Origin: Xanthobacter sp. NM-25
GTDB lineage: Bacteria; Pseudomonadota; Alphaproteobacteria; Rhizobiales; Xanthobacteraceae
DNA: 51,983 nucleotides
Assembly: GCF_022138605.1 (NCBI RefSeq)
Contig: NZ_JACBFS010000011.1
Location: forward strand, 1-51,983
Direction of reading: 5' to 3'
Position 1 is the first letter of the stretch, and each line of letters starts with the position of its first letter. Made by a program: the position numbers and the translations under genes. Below, piece by piece: positions 7,497 to 15,265 of this stretch. A model generated the notes under the pieces. It ran no database searches and was not told the origin of the DNA. It saw only the letters and a list, made by a program, of their open reading frames with translations.

Positions 7497-8119
7497 CCCG
7501 CCTTGCCTTCCGTGTTGCGGCGGCTGAGGCCCACCATGGTGGAAGTGAGGCGGGCGGCGCGCGCCGGGTCAATCTCGTTCAGGATGGCGCTGGCCACCCG
7601 CGGGTTGAGCTTGGACAGCAGCGCCGCCGCCATGTCCTCGTTCATGGCCGACATCTGGGCGGCGGCGGCATCGGGCCGCATCTGCGAGACCACCGCCACC
7701 AGCGCCTCGTCCGCCTTTTTCAGGAAGATCTCGCGGCGCTGCAGCCAGTCCTCATATTCCTTGCGCTTGGCTTCCAGCTGCGCCACCCGCGCCTCGATGG
7801 CCTTCTCCATGGCGGACAGGGCCTCCTTCTGCCGGGTGAAGCGGGCGTCGGCGGCCGCATCGGCGATGTTGCGGCAGTATTGGGCGGCATTGGTGTCTTG
7901 AGCGGCAGCCTGGGCCGTCGCCGGGCTGGCGGCCGCGACCACCGCCTGGGCGTGGGCATCCAGCGGCGCGCCGAGCAGCAGGCCGGCGGCGAGCAGTGGG
8001 GCCGCGTGGCGGGCGGTGCGACGCAGCGCGCGGGTAGGGCCTTGAAGCAGGCCGCCGAAGGCGCCTGCGGCGAGGCCGGCCGCAGCGGCCGCAAACAAAG
8101 CGGGCAGCGTGAGGCTCAT
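7493..8119 (-). CDS. motE: MotE family periplasmic chaperone
   Basis: Protein of 208 residues in the flgI-motE-flgH-fliL-fliP order that is characteristic of rhizobia. It has N-terminal hydrophobic segments (about residues 3-25 and 40-55, the latter ending LDAHAQA as an export signal), then a coiled coil (about 85-140, rich in Glu/Lys/Arg) and a C-terminal MgtE-N-like part (MNEDMAAALLSKLNPRVASAILNEIDPARAARL). In Sinorhizobium MotE is a chaperone that stabilises periplasmic MotC. The start at ATG 8119 has GGAG 8 nt upstream; an in-frame ATG at 8143 is possible. A terminator-like hairpin lies just before it. Confidence 0.87.
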   Translation of the reverse strand: MSLTLPALFAAAAAGLAAGAFGGLLQGPTRALRRTARHAAPLLAAGLLLGAPLDAHAQAVVAAASPATAQAAAQDTNAAQYCRNIADAAADARFTRQKEALSAMEKAIEARVAQLEAKRKEYEDWLQRREIFLKKADEALVAVVSQMRPDAAAAQMSAMNEDMAAALLSKLNPRVASAILNEIDPARAARLTSTMVGLSRRNTEGKAG

Positions 8120-8134
8120 GGGGGACACTCCCTG

Positions 8135-8172
8135 AAAAATCACCGCCGCCGCGCGGTGCGCTGCGGCGGCGG
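8135..8172 (-). terminator. Terminator-like hairpin between flgI and motE
   Basis: A 10-bp GC-only stem (8163-8172 with 8143-8152) followed on the minus strand by TGATTTTTCAG, which contains five T residues. It sits inside the operon, so it may act as a partial terminator that lowers expression of motE, flgH, fliL and fliP relative to flgI. Confidence 0.55.
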
Positions 8173-8244
8173 GCAGGTCGGTTCTAGGGAGGCTGACTTG
8201 CGTGGCGCTGTCATCCCCGGCCGGGGCTGGCGCGGGGCTGACGC

Positions 8245-9363
8245 CTATTGGAACACCAGTTCCGCCTGCAGCGCCCCGGAGGTCTTCACCGCCTGGAGGA
8301 TGGAGATGATGTCGCTGGGCTTCAGGCCGAACCGGTTGAGGCCGTTCACCAGCGTGTGCAGGTTCGTGCCATGGACGATGCCGATGGGGCCGGAGCTTTC
8401 CTGGGCATCGATCTGGGTGCGGGGCACCACCACCGTCTGGCCGTCGGAGAACGGCTCCGGCTGGGACACGATGGGGGTCTCCGTCACCTGAACCGTCAGG
8501 TTGCCCTGGGTGACGGCGAAGGTGGACACCTGGACATTGCGGCCGATGACCACGGTTCCGGTGCGCTGGTCCACCACCACCTTCGCCGGCGTGTCCGGTT
8601 CCACCCGCAGCTCACCGAGCTCGGCGATGAAGCGGGCGGGATTGGCATTGGCCGGGCGCTGCACTTCCACCGTGCGCAGGTCCAGTTCCCGCGCCAGGCG
8701 CTTGCCATAACGCGCCTGCGTATAGGCGTTGATGACGTCGGACATGCTGGTGGCGGTGCGAAAGTCCGGGTTGGTGAGGGCGAGGCGGAACACGCCCAGC
8801 TCAGCGAGCTGGCCGGGGATCTGCTTTTCCACCAGGGCGCCGTTGGCGATGCGTCCGGCGGTGGGCACCCCCTGGGTGAGGGTTTCCGCCTGGCCGGTGA
8901 TGGCGATGCCCGACACCAGCTGGCCCTGGGCGACGGCGTAGACGATGCCGTCGGCGCCGTTCAGCGGGGTGATGAGCAGGGTGCCGCCGCGCAGCGAGGT
9001 GGCATCGCCGAGGGAGGCGATGGTGACGTCGATGCGGGAGCCGACGGTGGCGAACGCCGGCAGCACCGCCGTCACCGCCACCGCCGCCACGTTCTTGGCC
9101 CGGAGCGAGAGGCCCTGCACATTGATGCCCATGCGGTCCAGCATGGATTGCATGGCCTGTTCGGTGAACGGCGAGTTGCGCAAGGTGTCGCCGGTGCCCT
9201 GCAGGCCGATCACCAGCCCGTAGCCCACCAATTGGTTGTCGCGTACCCCCTGCACCGACGAGATGTCCTTGATGCGGGTGAGGGCGGCGGCCGGTGTGAT
9301 GGCCGCCGATGCGAGGCCGGCAATGAGGCAGAGGCCGAAGGCGAAGCGCAGCAATCGTCTCAT
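8245..9363 (-). CDS. flgI: Flagellar P-ring protein FlgI
   Basis: Periplasmic P-ring subunit, 372 residues. Signal peptide at the N-terminus (LLRFAFGLCLIAGLASAAITPAAA) followed directly by the mature FlgI start TRIKDISSVQGVRDNQLVGYGLVIGLQGTGD. Further family blocks are MLDRMGINVQGLSLRAKNVAAVAVTA, VVVDQRTGTVVIG and the C-terminal LVNGLNRFGLKPSDIISILQAVKTSGALQAELVFQ. Full length. The start overlaps the end of flgA by 4 nt, and FlgA is its assembly chaperone. Confidence 0.97.
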   Translation of the reverse strand: MRRLLRFAFGLCLIAGLASAAITPAAALTRIKDISSVQGVRDNQLVGYGLVIGLQGTGDTLRNSPFTEQAMQSMLDRMGINVQGLSLRAKNVAAVAVTAVLPAFATVGSRIDVTIASLGDATSLRGGTLLITPLNGADGIVYAVAQGQLVSGIAITGQAETLTQGVPTAGRIANGALVEKQIPGQLAELGVFRLALTNPDFRTATSMSDVINAYTQARYGKRLARELDLRTVEVQRPANANPARFIAELGELRVEPDTPAKVVVDQRTGTVVIGRNVQVSTFAVTQGNLTVQVTETPIVSQPEPFSDGQTVVVPRTQIDAQESSGPIGIVHGTNLHTLVNGLNRFGLKPSDIISILQAVKTSGALQAELVFQ

Positions 9364-9926
9364 GGCATGGGCACCCGCACCGATCCGTCGGCTTCCACCT
9401 GGCCGACGATGATCTGGCCGCTGTCCATGTTCTTGAGCCGGATGAAGGCGCCGACCGGACCGGACTCCAACGCCAGCGCATAGCCGGAGATGGCGAGCCC
9501 GCCGGCCTTGAGGTGGATCCGCGTCGCCACCCCCTTGGTCACCACGGTGGCATCGGTGATGGCATTGGTGGGCACCGGCTGGCCGGCGGGCAGGGTGCGC
9601 CGGGCCACCTTGCCGGCCAAGGCCTCTTCTCGGGCGATGATGCCGCCCCGGTCCACCAGCTCCTGCGGCACCATGCGGCTGCCGAAAGCGGCGCTCGCCA
9701 GGCTGTCGCCGGGATAGAGGGTCACTGCCGGCACCGGCACGGGAACCCCCGCCGCCATCGGCGCGGCCGCCGCGGCGGGAGGCGGCGCGGTGTCGGCCGG
9801 GGCCGCCCGTTCCGCCTCGGAGCGGGCGGTGAGGGTGGCGATGCTCTGCGCCGCCGCGCCGGCGCCGCCGAGCGGGGCCAGAAACAGGGCCACAAGCAGG
9901 GCCGTGAGGCCGGGTGCGCGGGGCAT
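9360..9926 (-). CDS. flgA: Flagellar P-ring assembly chaperone FlgA
   Basis: Periplasmic chaperone for P-ring assembly, 188 residues. It has a cleavable signal (GLTALLVALFLAPLGGAGAAAQS), an Ala/Pro-rich linker and a C-terminal SAF domain (AREEALAGKVARRTLPAGQPVPTNAITDATVVTKG, then SGPVGAFIRLKNMDSGQIIVGQVEADGSVRV). The ATG overlaps the flgG stop by one base, and the stop overlaps flgI. Confidence 0.93.
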   Translation of the reverse strand: MPRAPGLTALLVALFLAPLGGAGAAAQSIATLTARSEAERAAPADTAPPPAAAAAPMAAGVPVPVPAVTLYPGDSLASAAFGSRMVPQELVDRGGIIAREEALAGKVARRTLPAGQPVPTNAITDATVVTKGVATRIHLKAGGLAISGYALALESGPVGAFIRLKNMDSGQIIVGQVEADGSVRVPMP

Positions 9927-10714
9927 CAGCGGATGCCCTTGGAGACCACGCCGGCCATGTCGTCGGCGGCCTGGATCACCTTCGAATTCATCTCATAGGC
10001 GCGCTGTGCGGAGATGAGGGCGGTGATCTCCTTGATGGGATCGACGTTGGAGCCCTCCAGATAGCCCTGGACGATGGAGCCGAAGCCCACGTCGCCGGCC
10101 ACCCCGCTCACCGCCTGGCCGGAGGCCGGCGTTTCCCGGTAGAGGTTGTCGCCCACCGGCTCCAGGCCGGAATCGTTGGCGAAGGTGGTGAGGGACAATT
10201 GGCCGAGGAGCTGCGGGCTGGTCTGTCCGGCCACCTGCGCATAGATCTGCCCGGCCTCGTTGATGACGATGCTGGAGGCGTTGCTGGGCAGGGTGAGCGA
10301 GGGGTTCACGGTATAGCCGTCGGCGGTCACCAGCTGGCCGGTGGGGCCTTTGTTGAAGCTGCCGGCGCGGGTGTAGAGGGTTTCGCCCGAGGGGCTGGTG
10401 ATCTGGAACCAGCCGCGTCCGTTGAGGGCGAGGTCGAGGGGGTTGCCGGTCTGCGACAGCGGCCCCTGCAGGTGCAGGTTGCGGATGCCGATGGTGCGCA
10501 CGCCGAGGCCCACCAGCGCCCCTTCCGGCACCGGCTCGGCCCCGTCCTGATTGGGTACGCCCTGGGCGCGCTCGGCCTGGTAGAGCAGATCGGTGAACTC
10601 GGCGCGGGCCCGCTTGAAGCCGGTGGTGTTGATGTTGGCGATATTGTTGGCGATCACTTCCACATTGGTCTGCTGGGCGGACATGCCGGTGGCGGCGATG
10701 GCAAGGGCGCGCAT
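9926..10714 (-). CDS. flgG: Flagellar distal rod protein FlgG
   Basis: Distal rod subunit, 262 residues, close to the usual length of FlgG. It starts with the canonical MRALAIAATGMSAQQTNVEVIANNIANINTTGFK and ends with the rod-type helix NVDPIKEITALISAQRAYEMNSKVIQAADDM. The start at ATG 10714 has GGAGG 8 nt upstream; the frame extends five codons further without family support. Confidence 0.97.
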   Translation of the reverse strand: MRALAIAATGMSAQQTNVEVIANNIANINTTGFKRARAEFTDLLYQAERAQGVPNQDGAEPVPEGALVGLGVRTIGIRNLHLQGPLSQTGNPLDLALNGRGWFQITSPSGETLYTRAGSFNKGPTGQLVTADGYTVNPSLTLPSNASSIVINEAGQIYAQVAGQTSPQLLGQLSLTTFANDSGLEPVGDNLYRETPASGQAVSGVAGDVGFGSIVQGYLEGSNVDPIKEITALISAQRAYEMNSKVIQAADDMAGVVSKGIR

Positions 10715-10735
10715 GGGTGGTTCCTCCAAGGCCGG

Positions 10736-11062
10736 TCAGATGGCCATCCGGCTGATTTCCTGATAGGCGGCGACCACCTTGTCGCGCACCGCGATGGCGG
10801 TCTGCAGGGTCTGCTCGGCGGACATCACCGCTTCCACCACCTGCTGCACGGACACCCGGCCCTGAATGCCGGAAATGGCCGCCGCCTCACCCGCCTTCAC
10901 CGAATCCACCGCGGTGGAGGACATGCGGGCGAGCATGGTTGAGAAGTCCGCCAGGCCGCCGGCATTGGCGGCCGCGGCGGGGTCCACCTGAGTTTCGGTG
11001 CGGGCGCGGGTGACGCCGGCGGCGGCATGGCTCACCGACGAGAGGGAGAGGGGATCGATCAT
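10736..11062 (-). CDS. fliE: Flagellar hook-basal body protein FliE
   Basis: Small rod/MS-ring adaptor of 108 residues. The C-terminal half carries the family pattern (SVQQVVEAVMSAEQTLQTAIAVRDKVVAAYQEISRMAI). The ATG at 11062 overlaps the flgC stop by one base and has GAGG 8 nt upstream; a GTG directly before it (11065) is also possible. It is followed by flgG after 21 nt. Confidence 0.95.
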   Translation of the reverse strand: MIDPLSLSSVSHAAAGVTRARTETQVDPAAAANAGGLADFSTMLARMSSTAVDSVKAGEAAAISGIQGRVSVQQVVEAVMSAEQTLQTAIAVRDKVVAAYQEISRMAI

Positions 11063-11484
11063 CACGGCGTCCTCAGCAAGTCGATGGTCATGGCGACCAT
11101 CGCGCGGGCCTGCTTGATCATCTGCAGATTGGCCTCATAGCCCCGGCCGGCCTCGCGCAGGTCCGCCATTTCGATGAGCGGATTGACGTTGGGCAGCTTC
11201 ACCAGGCCGTTGGCGTCGGCGGCCGGGTTGCCGGGGTCGTATTCGGTGACGAACGGCGTCTTGTCGGTGCCGGTCGACTTCACTTTCACCTGCGCCACGC
11301 CGAGCGTGCGGTCGAGTTCGGAGGCGAACGCGACGGTCTTGCGGGTGTAGGGATCGGCGCCGGGGGTGGCGCCGGTGGAGCGGGCGTTGGCGATGTTCTC
11401 CGCCACGATCCGCATGCGCGTGGACTGGGCCGCGATGCCCGAGCTGGCGATGGCGGTGGCCGCCTTCAGGGGATCGATGATCAT
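11062..11484 (-). CDS. flgC: Flagellar proximal rod protein FlgC
   Basis: Proximal rod subunit of 140 residues. N-terminal rod motif (IASSGIAAQSTRMRIVAENIANARST) and C-terminal rod helix (NVNPLIEMADLREAGRGYEANLQMIKQARAMVAMTIDLL). The ATG overlaps the flgB stop (ATGA) and the stop overlaps fliE, so flgB-flgC-fliE are tightly coupled. Confidence 0.96.
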   Translation of the reverse strand: MIIDPLKAATAIASSGIAAQSTRMRIVAENIANARSTGATPGADPYTRKTVAFASELDRTLGVAQVKVKSTGTDKTPFVTEYDPGNPAADANGLVKLPNVNPLIEMADLREAGRGYEANLQMIKQARAMVAMTIDLLRTP

Positions 11485-11870
11485 GTCTTCACGCTCGTCA
11501 GAAGCATGCGGTGGAAGGTCCGCATGATGGTGGTGTCGAGGGAGTAGGCCCGGTTGACCTCGTCGGCCTTGAGCATCTCCGCTTCCAGGCTCACCGAATT
11601 GCCCGACAATGTGGTGCCCCAGCCGTCCTTTCCGCCCTTGGCGGCGTGGCCCTGGCGGATGGCATCGGCGGCGGGCAGCTCGAGATGGCCGCCGTCGGTG
11701 CGGGCCATGGCGAGCCGGGTCTTGTCCAGCACGGCGCTGAAGGGGGCGACGTCCATCGCCTGGTAGCCCGGCGTGTTGGCATTGGCGATGTTGCCGGCGA
11801 TCGCCGCCTGGCGCAGGGTGGTCCATTGCGCGTGGCGAGATGCCAGACCAAGCAGGTAAAGGGGCTGCAT
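11481..11870 (-). CDS. flgB: Flagellar proximal rod protein FlgB
   Basis: Proximal rod subunit of 129 residues. N-terminal motif LRQAAIAGNIANANTPGYQAMDVAPF is typical. The start at ATG 11870 has GGGAG 6 nt upstream; an upstream in-frame ATG at 11909 lacks one and would overlap the regulatory box. It is the first gene of the flgB-to-fliP unit, with its own box at 11909-11926. Confidence 0.95.
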   Translation of the reverse strand: MQPLYLLGLASRHAQWTTLRQAAIAGNIANANTPGYQAMDVAPFSAVLDKTRLAMARTDGGHLELPAADAIRQGHAAKGGKDGWGTTLSGNSVSLEAEMLKADEVNRAYSLDTTIMRTFHRMLLTSVKT

Positions 11871-11908
11871 GGCGATCTCCCTGGTGATGTGCGCAGCGTA
11901 GCGCGTCA

Positions 11909-11926
11909 ATCTTGCCCGAGGCTGGA
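11909..11926 (-). promoter_or_regulatory. Candidate FtcR box of the flgB operon
   Basis: Minus-strand TCCAGCCTCGGGCAAGAT, 13 of 18 consensus positions, followed 7 nt later by CTACGC. It lies in the only gap (69 nt) before flgB, 38 nt from the ATG, and supports a separate promoter for flgB onwards. Confidence 0.65.
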
Positions 11927-11939
11927 GGGCGGCGCCGGC

Positions 11940-12398
11940 TCAGTGGGGCGGCAGGCGGGCGGCCTCCAGGGCGCCGGCGAGCCGGCTGAGGCAGTCGTCA
12001 TAGCCCTCATAGGCCTCGGTGAAGACGATGCTGGCGATCTCGATGCCCGCCGCCGTCTCGTCGAACACCATGCGGAAATAGACCCGCAGGTCCGTATGGT
12101 GCAGCTCCAGCGCGATGCTCACGGTGGGCGGGTGGCCCCAATCGGAGAAGGTGGAGGCGTGCCCGGCATAGGTGAGGGTGCCCGGCCGCAGCGAGCGCTC
12201 GGCGGAGGACACCACGAGATCCTCGATGATGGAGCGCTTGCCGGCGTTGATATAGGCGATCAGCAGCCCGGCATTGGTGAAGAACAGCTCCACCACCACC
12301 TCCCGCAGGGCGGTGGCGAGCAGGCGCTCGAACGCCATGCTCTCGAGGGCCGGGCGGGTCGACAGGTCGAGGATATGGTAATGGTCATGGGGTGCCAT
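11940..12398 (-). CDS. Unassigned flagellar-operon protein, 152 aa
   Basis: I do not recognise this protein. It begins MAPHDHYHILDLSTRPALESM and has no signal peptide or membrane segment, although a hydrophobic stretch VVVELFFTNAGLLIAYINAG is present. The rest is mixed alpha/beta with an acidic character (VYFRMVFDETAAGIEIASIVFTEAYEGYDDCLSRL), consistent with a small soluble cytoplasmic protein. It overlaps the end of flhB by 14 nt in a different frame and is the last gene of the motA-to-flhB unit. Codon use matches its neighbours. Being co-transcribed with switch and export genes it may be an assembly or regulatory factor, but this is context only. Confidence 0.75.
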   Translation of the reverse strand: MAPHDHYHILDLSTRPALESMAFERLLATALREVVVELFFTNAGLLIAYINAGKRSIIEDLVVSSAERSLRPGTLTYAGHASTFSDWGHPPTVSIALELHHTDLRVYFRMVFDETAAGIEIASIVFTEAYEGYDDCLSRLAGALEAARLPPH

Positions 12399-13461
12399 GG
12401 GCGCGCTTCGTGTAGATGTAGTGAAGGATCTGGGCGACCGGGCGATAGAATTCGCGCGGAATCCATTGGTCGACATGCACCGCGTCGTACATGGCGCGGG
12501 CGAGCGGACGGTCTTCGACCACCGGCACCTTGTGCTGCTCGGCGATCTCGCGGATCTTGAGGGCGACGAGGTCGGTGCCCTTGGCCACCACCAGGGGGGC
12601 GCCACCCAGCTCGCGGTCGTATTTGATGGCGATGGCGTAGTGGGTGGGATTGGCGATCACCACCGAGGCCTGCGGCACCGCCGCCATCATCCGCTGCCGG
12701 GCGCGCTCGCGGGCGACGGCGCGAATGCGCGCCTTCACCATCGGGTCGCCTTCGGACTGCTTGAACTCGTCCTTCAGCTCCTGCTTGGTCATGCGCAGCT
12801 CGGATTTCCAGTTCATGCGCGACCACACGAGGTCGGCCCCCACCAGGGCGATGGTGCCTACGCACACCGCCGACACCAGGCGGATGGCCAGGGTGAGGAC
12901 AGTGGACGGCAGGGTCAGCGGATCGGAGAACATGGCATCCACCAGCTGGCGCTGCTGGCTGTAGAGCACCAGCGCGGCAATGACGCCGATGGCGGTGAGC
13001 TTGAACAGGGCCTTGCCGAATTCGATCCGCCCCTGGGTTCCCAGCAGCCGCTTCAGGCCGGCGGCGGGGGAAATGCGGTTCCATTTCGGGCTGATGCGGT
13101 CGAGCACCAGGGCAGGCACGTTCTGGAACGCAGCCGCCACCAGCCCGGCCAGCGCCAGCACCAGCACGATGGGGGTGAGGAAGCGCCCGCCGGCCATCAT
13201 CACCTGCCACAGCAGGCCCACCGCATCGCTGCCGCGCTCCAGCCGGAAGCCGCCGGGGTCGTCCAGCAGCCGGGCGAGGTCGTCGGTCAGCAGCCGCACG
13301 GGGCCGCTGATGAAGAAGGCCAGCGCCGCCAAAACGCCCAGCAGCGAGGCGAACAGGGTGGCCTCCCGCGAGAACGGCACATTGCCCTTCTCGATGGCGT
13401 CGGCGATCTTCTTCTCGCTCGCCTCTTCGGTCTTGCTGTCCTTGTCGTGATCGTCAGACAT
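12385..13461 (-). CDS. flhB: Flagellar export switch protein FlhB
   Basis: Export gate protein that switches substrate class from hook to filament, 358 residues. The N-terminal signature EKTEEASEKKIADA-type sequence is seen as KTEEASEKKIADAIEKGNVPFSRE. Four membrane segments follow (about 35-55, 92-112, 150-168 and 188-210), then the linker KQELKDEFKQSEGDP and the autocleavage motif NPTH (residues 271-274) in VVIANPTHYAIAIKYD. The C-terminal cytoplasmic domain is complete. It is followed by an overlapping small gene and preceded by fliG with a 32-nt gap. Confidence 0.97.
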   Translation of the reverse strand: MSDDHDKDSKTEEASEKKIADAIEKGNVPFSREATLFASLLGVLAALAFFISGPVRLLTDDLARLLDDPGGFRLERGSDAVGLLWQVMMAGGRFLTPIVLVLALAGLVAAAFQNVPALVLDRISPKWNRISPAAGLKRLLGTQGRIEFGKALFKLTAIGVIAALVLYSQQRQLVDAMFSDPLTLPSTVLTLAIRLVSAVCVGTIALVGADLVWSRMNWKSELRMTKQELKDEFKQSEGDPMVKARIRAVARERARQRMMAAVPQASVVIANPTHYAIAIKYDRELGGAPLVVAKGTDLVALKIREIAEQHKVPVVEDRPLARAMYDAVHVDQWIPREFYRPVAQILHYIYTKRAHGTP

Positions 13462-13493
13462 GGACGCCTGCCGGGCGCCGGCGCGCCACCGCC

Positions 13494-14516
13494 TCAGCGC
13501 ACATAGGCATCCTCCTCGGCGCCGCTGTTGAGCTCGATCTCGCCGCGGCCGGCCATGTCGAGGGCGAGATCGGTGACGGTGCGCCGCGCCTCCGCCACGT
13601 CGCGGGCGGGGGCCGGATCGGAATTGGACATCTCCTGCTCCACCATGCGCCGCACGCGGGCGCCCAGGGACTGCAGGATGATCTCGCGGAACTCCGGCTC
13701 GGTGCCCTTCAGCGCCAGCACCAGCTTGTCGTTGGGCACCTGGTCGAACAGCGCGGTGCGGGCGCGCGGGGTGAGCTTGATGATGTCGTCGAAGGTGAAC
13801 AGCAGGCCCTTCAGGATCTCGGCGGACTTGGGTCGGGTGGCGGCAAGGCTCGTCAACACCGTTTCCATGTCATCGCGTTCCATCTTGTTGATGATGTCGG
13901 CCATGCGGGCGTGGGGATCGGCGCCGGCATTGCGCGAGAAGTTCATCATGAAGTCCTCGTGCACCGTGCGTTCGATCACCTGCATGGTGGCGTCGACGAT
14001 GGGCTTGAAGGTGAGCATGCGGCGCAGGATGCCGTTGCGCCGCTCCTCGGGAATGAAGCTCAGCACCTTGGCGGCGCAGGCGGGGCGCACCTTCGAGAGC
14101 ATCAGGGCCGCGGTCTGCGGATGCTCCTTCGCCACATAGGCGGCGAGCAGGCTTTCCGAGACGGTGGAGATGCGGTCCCAGATGGAGTGGTTGGCCGCGC
14201 CCAGCAGCTCGTTCATGATCTCGGTGATCTGCTCCGGCGGCAGCACGCCGGTGAGCAGGCGCTCCACGTCCGCTGCGGTGCCGACCAGGTTGGCGCCGGA
14301 GACGAAATGGTTCGCGAAATCCTCGATGATGCCTTCGATCTGGGTGGAGGAGACCGGCTTCAGCTCGGCGATGGAGCGGGTGACGAGCTTGATTTCTTCC
14401 GCATCGAAATGCTTGAGGATGCGGTTGGCCACGGGCGCGCCCATGGTCATCAGCAGCGCCGCCACCTTGTCGCTGCCGTGCAGGGGACGCGATTTGCTGG
14501 TGCTCGTCATCGCCAT
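13494..14516 (-). CDS. fliG: Flagellar motor switch protein FliG
   Basis: Rotor protein that links FliF to the switch and contacts MotA, 340 residues. Blocks seen: DKVAALLMTMGAPVANRILKHFD (N domain), a middle domain with an EHPQTAALMLSKV motif that binds FliM, and the C-terminal torque domain (FTFDDIIKLTPRARTALFDQVPNDKLVLALKG) with charged residues. The ATG at 14516 has GAGG 5 nt upstream. Confidence 0.97.
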   Translation of the reverse strand: MAMTSTSKSRPLHGSDKVAALLMTMGAPVANRILKHFDAEEIKLVTRSIAELKPVSSTQIEGIIEDFANHFVSGANLVGTAADVERLLTGVLPPEQITEIMNELLGAANHSIWDRISTVSESLLAAYVAKEHPQTAALMLSKVRPACAAKVLSFIPEERRNGILRRMLTFKPIVDATMQVIERTVHEDFMMNFSRNAGADPHARMADIINKMERDDMETVLTSLAATRPKSAEILKGLLFTFDDIIKLTPRARTALFDQVPNDKLVLALKGTEPEFREIILQSLGARVRRMVEQEMSNSDPAPARDVAEARRTVTDLALDMAGRGEIELNSGAEEDAYVR

Positions 14517-14527
14517 GGCGGCCTCGC

Positions 14528-14956
14528 TCAGCCCAGCTCGTTGCCGCCCGGCCCGACGATCTCCGTGAGAGAGACGCCGAAGCGGGAGTTGTCATCCTCC
14601 ACCACCATCACTTCGCCGCGGGCGATGACGCGGCCGTTGACCACCACGTCCACCGGCTCGCCGACCCGGTGGTCCAGGGGCACCACGGCGCCGCGGCCGA
14701 GCTTCAGTAGGCTGGAGACGGGCATGGAGGCGGAGCCGAGCACCACCTGCAGCAGCACCGGGATGCGCTTGACGCTTTCCAGCCCGCGGCCGGCGCCCAG
14801 CGTCTCGGTGGGCTCGCTGGCGGTGGGGGTGAGCAGCGCCTCGTCAAGGGCGGCCTTGGCTGAGGGGCTGGCGCCCTGCGAGGTGGCGGCCTGCGAGGTG
14901 GCGCCCTGCGAGGTGGCGCCCTGGGGAGCGGCGTCGCGGAGATCGGTCTCGGTCAT
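14528..14956 (-). CDS. fliN: Flagellar motor switch protein FliN
   Basis: C-ring protein of 142 residues. The C-terminal SpoA domain is clear (IPVLLQVVLGSASMPVSSLLKLGRGAVVPLD...GEPVDVVVNGRVIARGEVMVVEDDNSRFGVSLTEIV). The N-terminal extension carries a short Ala/Thr/Ser/Gln repeat (three related GATSQ-type units) encoded by imperfect 15-bp repeats at about 14872-14925. It lies 11 nt before fliG. Confidence 0.95.
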   Translation of the reverse strand: MTETDLRDAAPQGATSQGATSQAATSQGASPSAKAALDEALLTPTASEPTETLGAGRGLESVKRIPVLLQVVLGSASMPVSSLLKLGRGAVVPLDHRVGEPVDVVVNGRVIARGEVMVVEDDNSRFGVSLTEIVGPGGNELG

Positions 14957-14986
14957 GGTGGGTTCCTGATGAACTGTTGCGGCCGG

Positions 14987-15265
14987 TCACAGGCTGTGGG
15001 CGCGGGCGCGAGCATCGAGCTCGGCGATGACGCCGTGCGCATCGTCGATGCGGCCGGCGAGCAGGGTCAGCACCTCGCGCCCGTCACTGGAGAAGGTGAC
15101 GAGGGAATCGCGGGCCGCCAGCAGCGCCAGCGAGGCTTCGTCCAGCGCCCGCTCGTAATCGAGGTTGAGCCGGTCGAGCCGCGTCAGCCGCCGATGCAGC
15201 ATCACGGTGCAGGTGGTGGTGGTGAGGAGAGCTGCCAGCAGCAGCATGTCAGCGGGGGAGAACAT
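14987..15265 (-). CDS. Small membrane protein between fliM and fliN (DUF6468-like?)
   Basis: Protein of 92 residues with one N-terminal membrane segment (about residues 5-23, ADMLLLAALLTTTTCTVML), a basic stretch (HRRLTRLDRL) and a soluble helical part (NLDYERALDEASLALLAARDSLVTF...VIAELDARARA). It overlaps the fliM stop by 17 nt. A small protein of this shape is found next to fliM in many alphaproteobacterial flagellar operons and I believe it belongs to the DUF6468 group, but I cannot confirm that here. Inner membrane location with the bulk in the cytoplasm would place it close to the C ring. ATG 15247 is an alternative start. Confidence 0.75.
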   Translation of the reverse strand: MFSPADMLLLAALLTTTTCTVMLHRRLTRLDRLNLDYERALDEASLALLAARDSLVTFSSDGREVLTLLAGRIDDAHGVIAELDARARAHSL

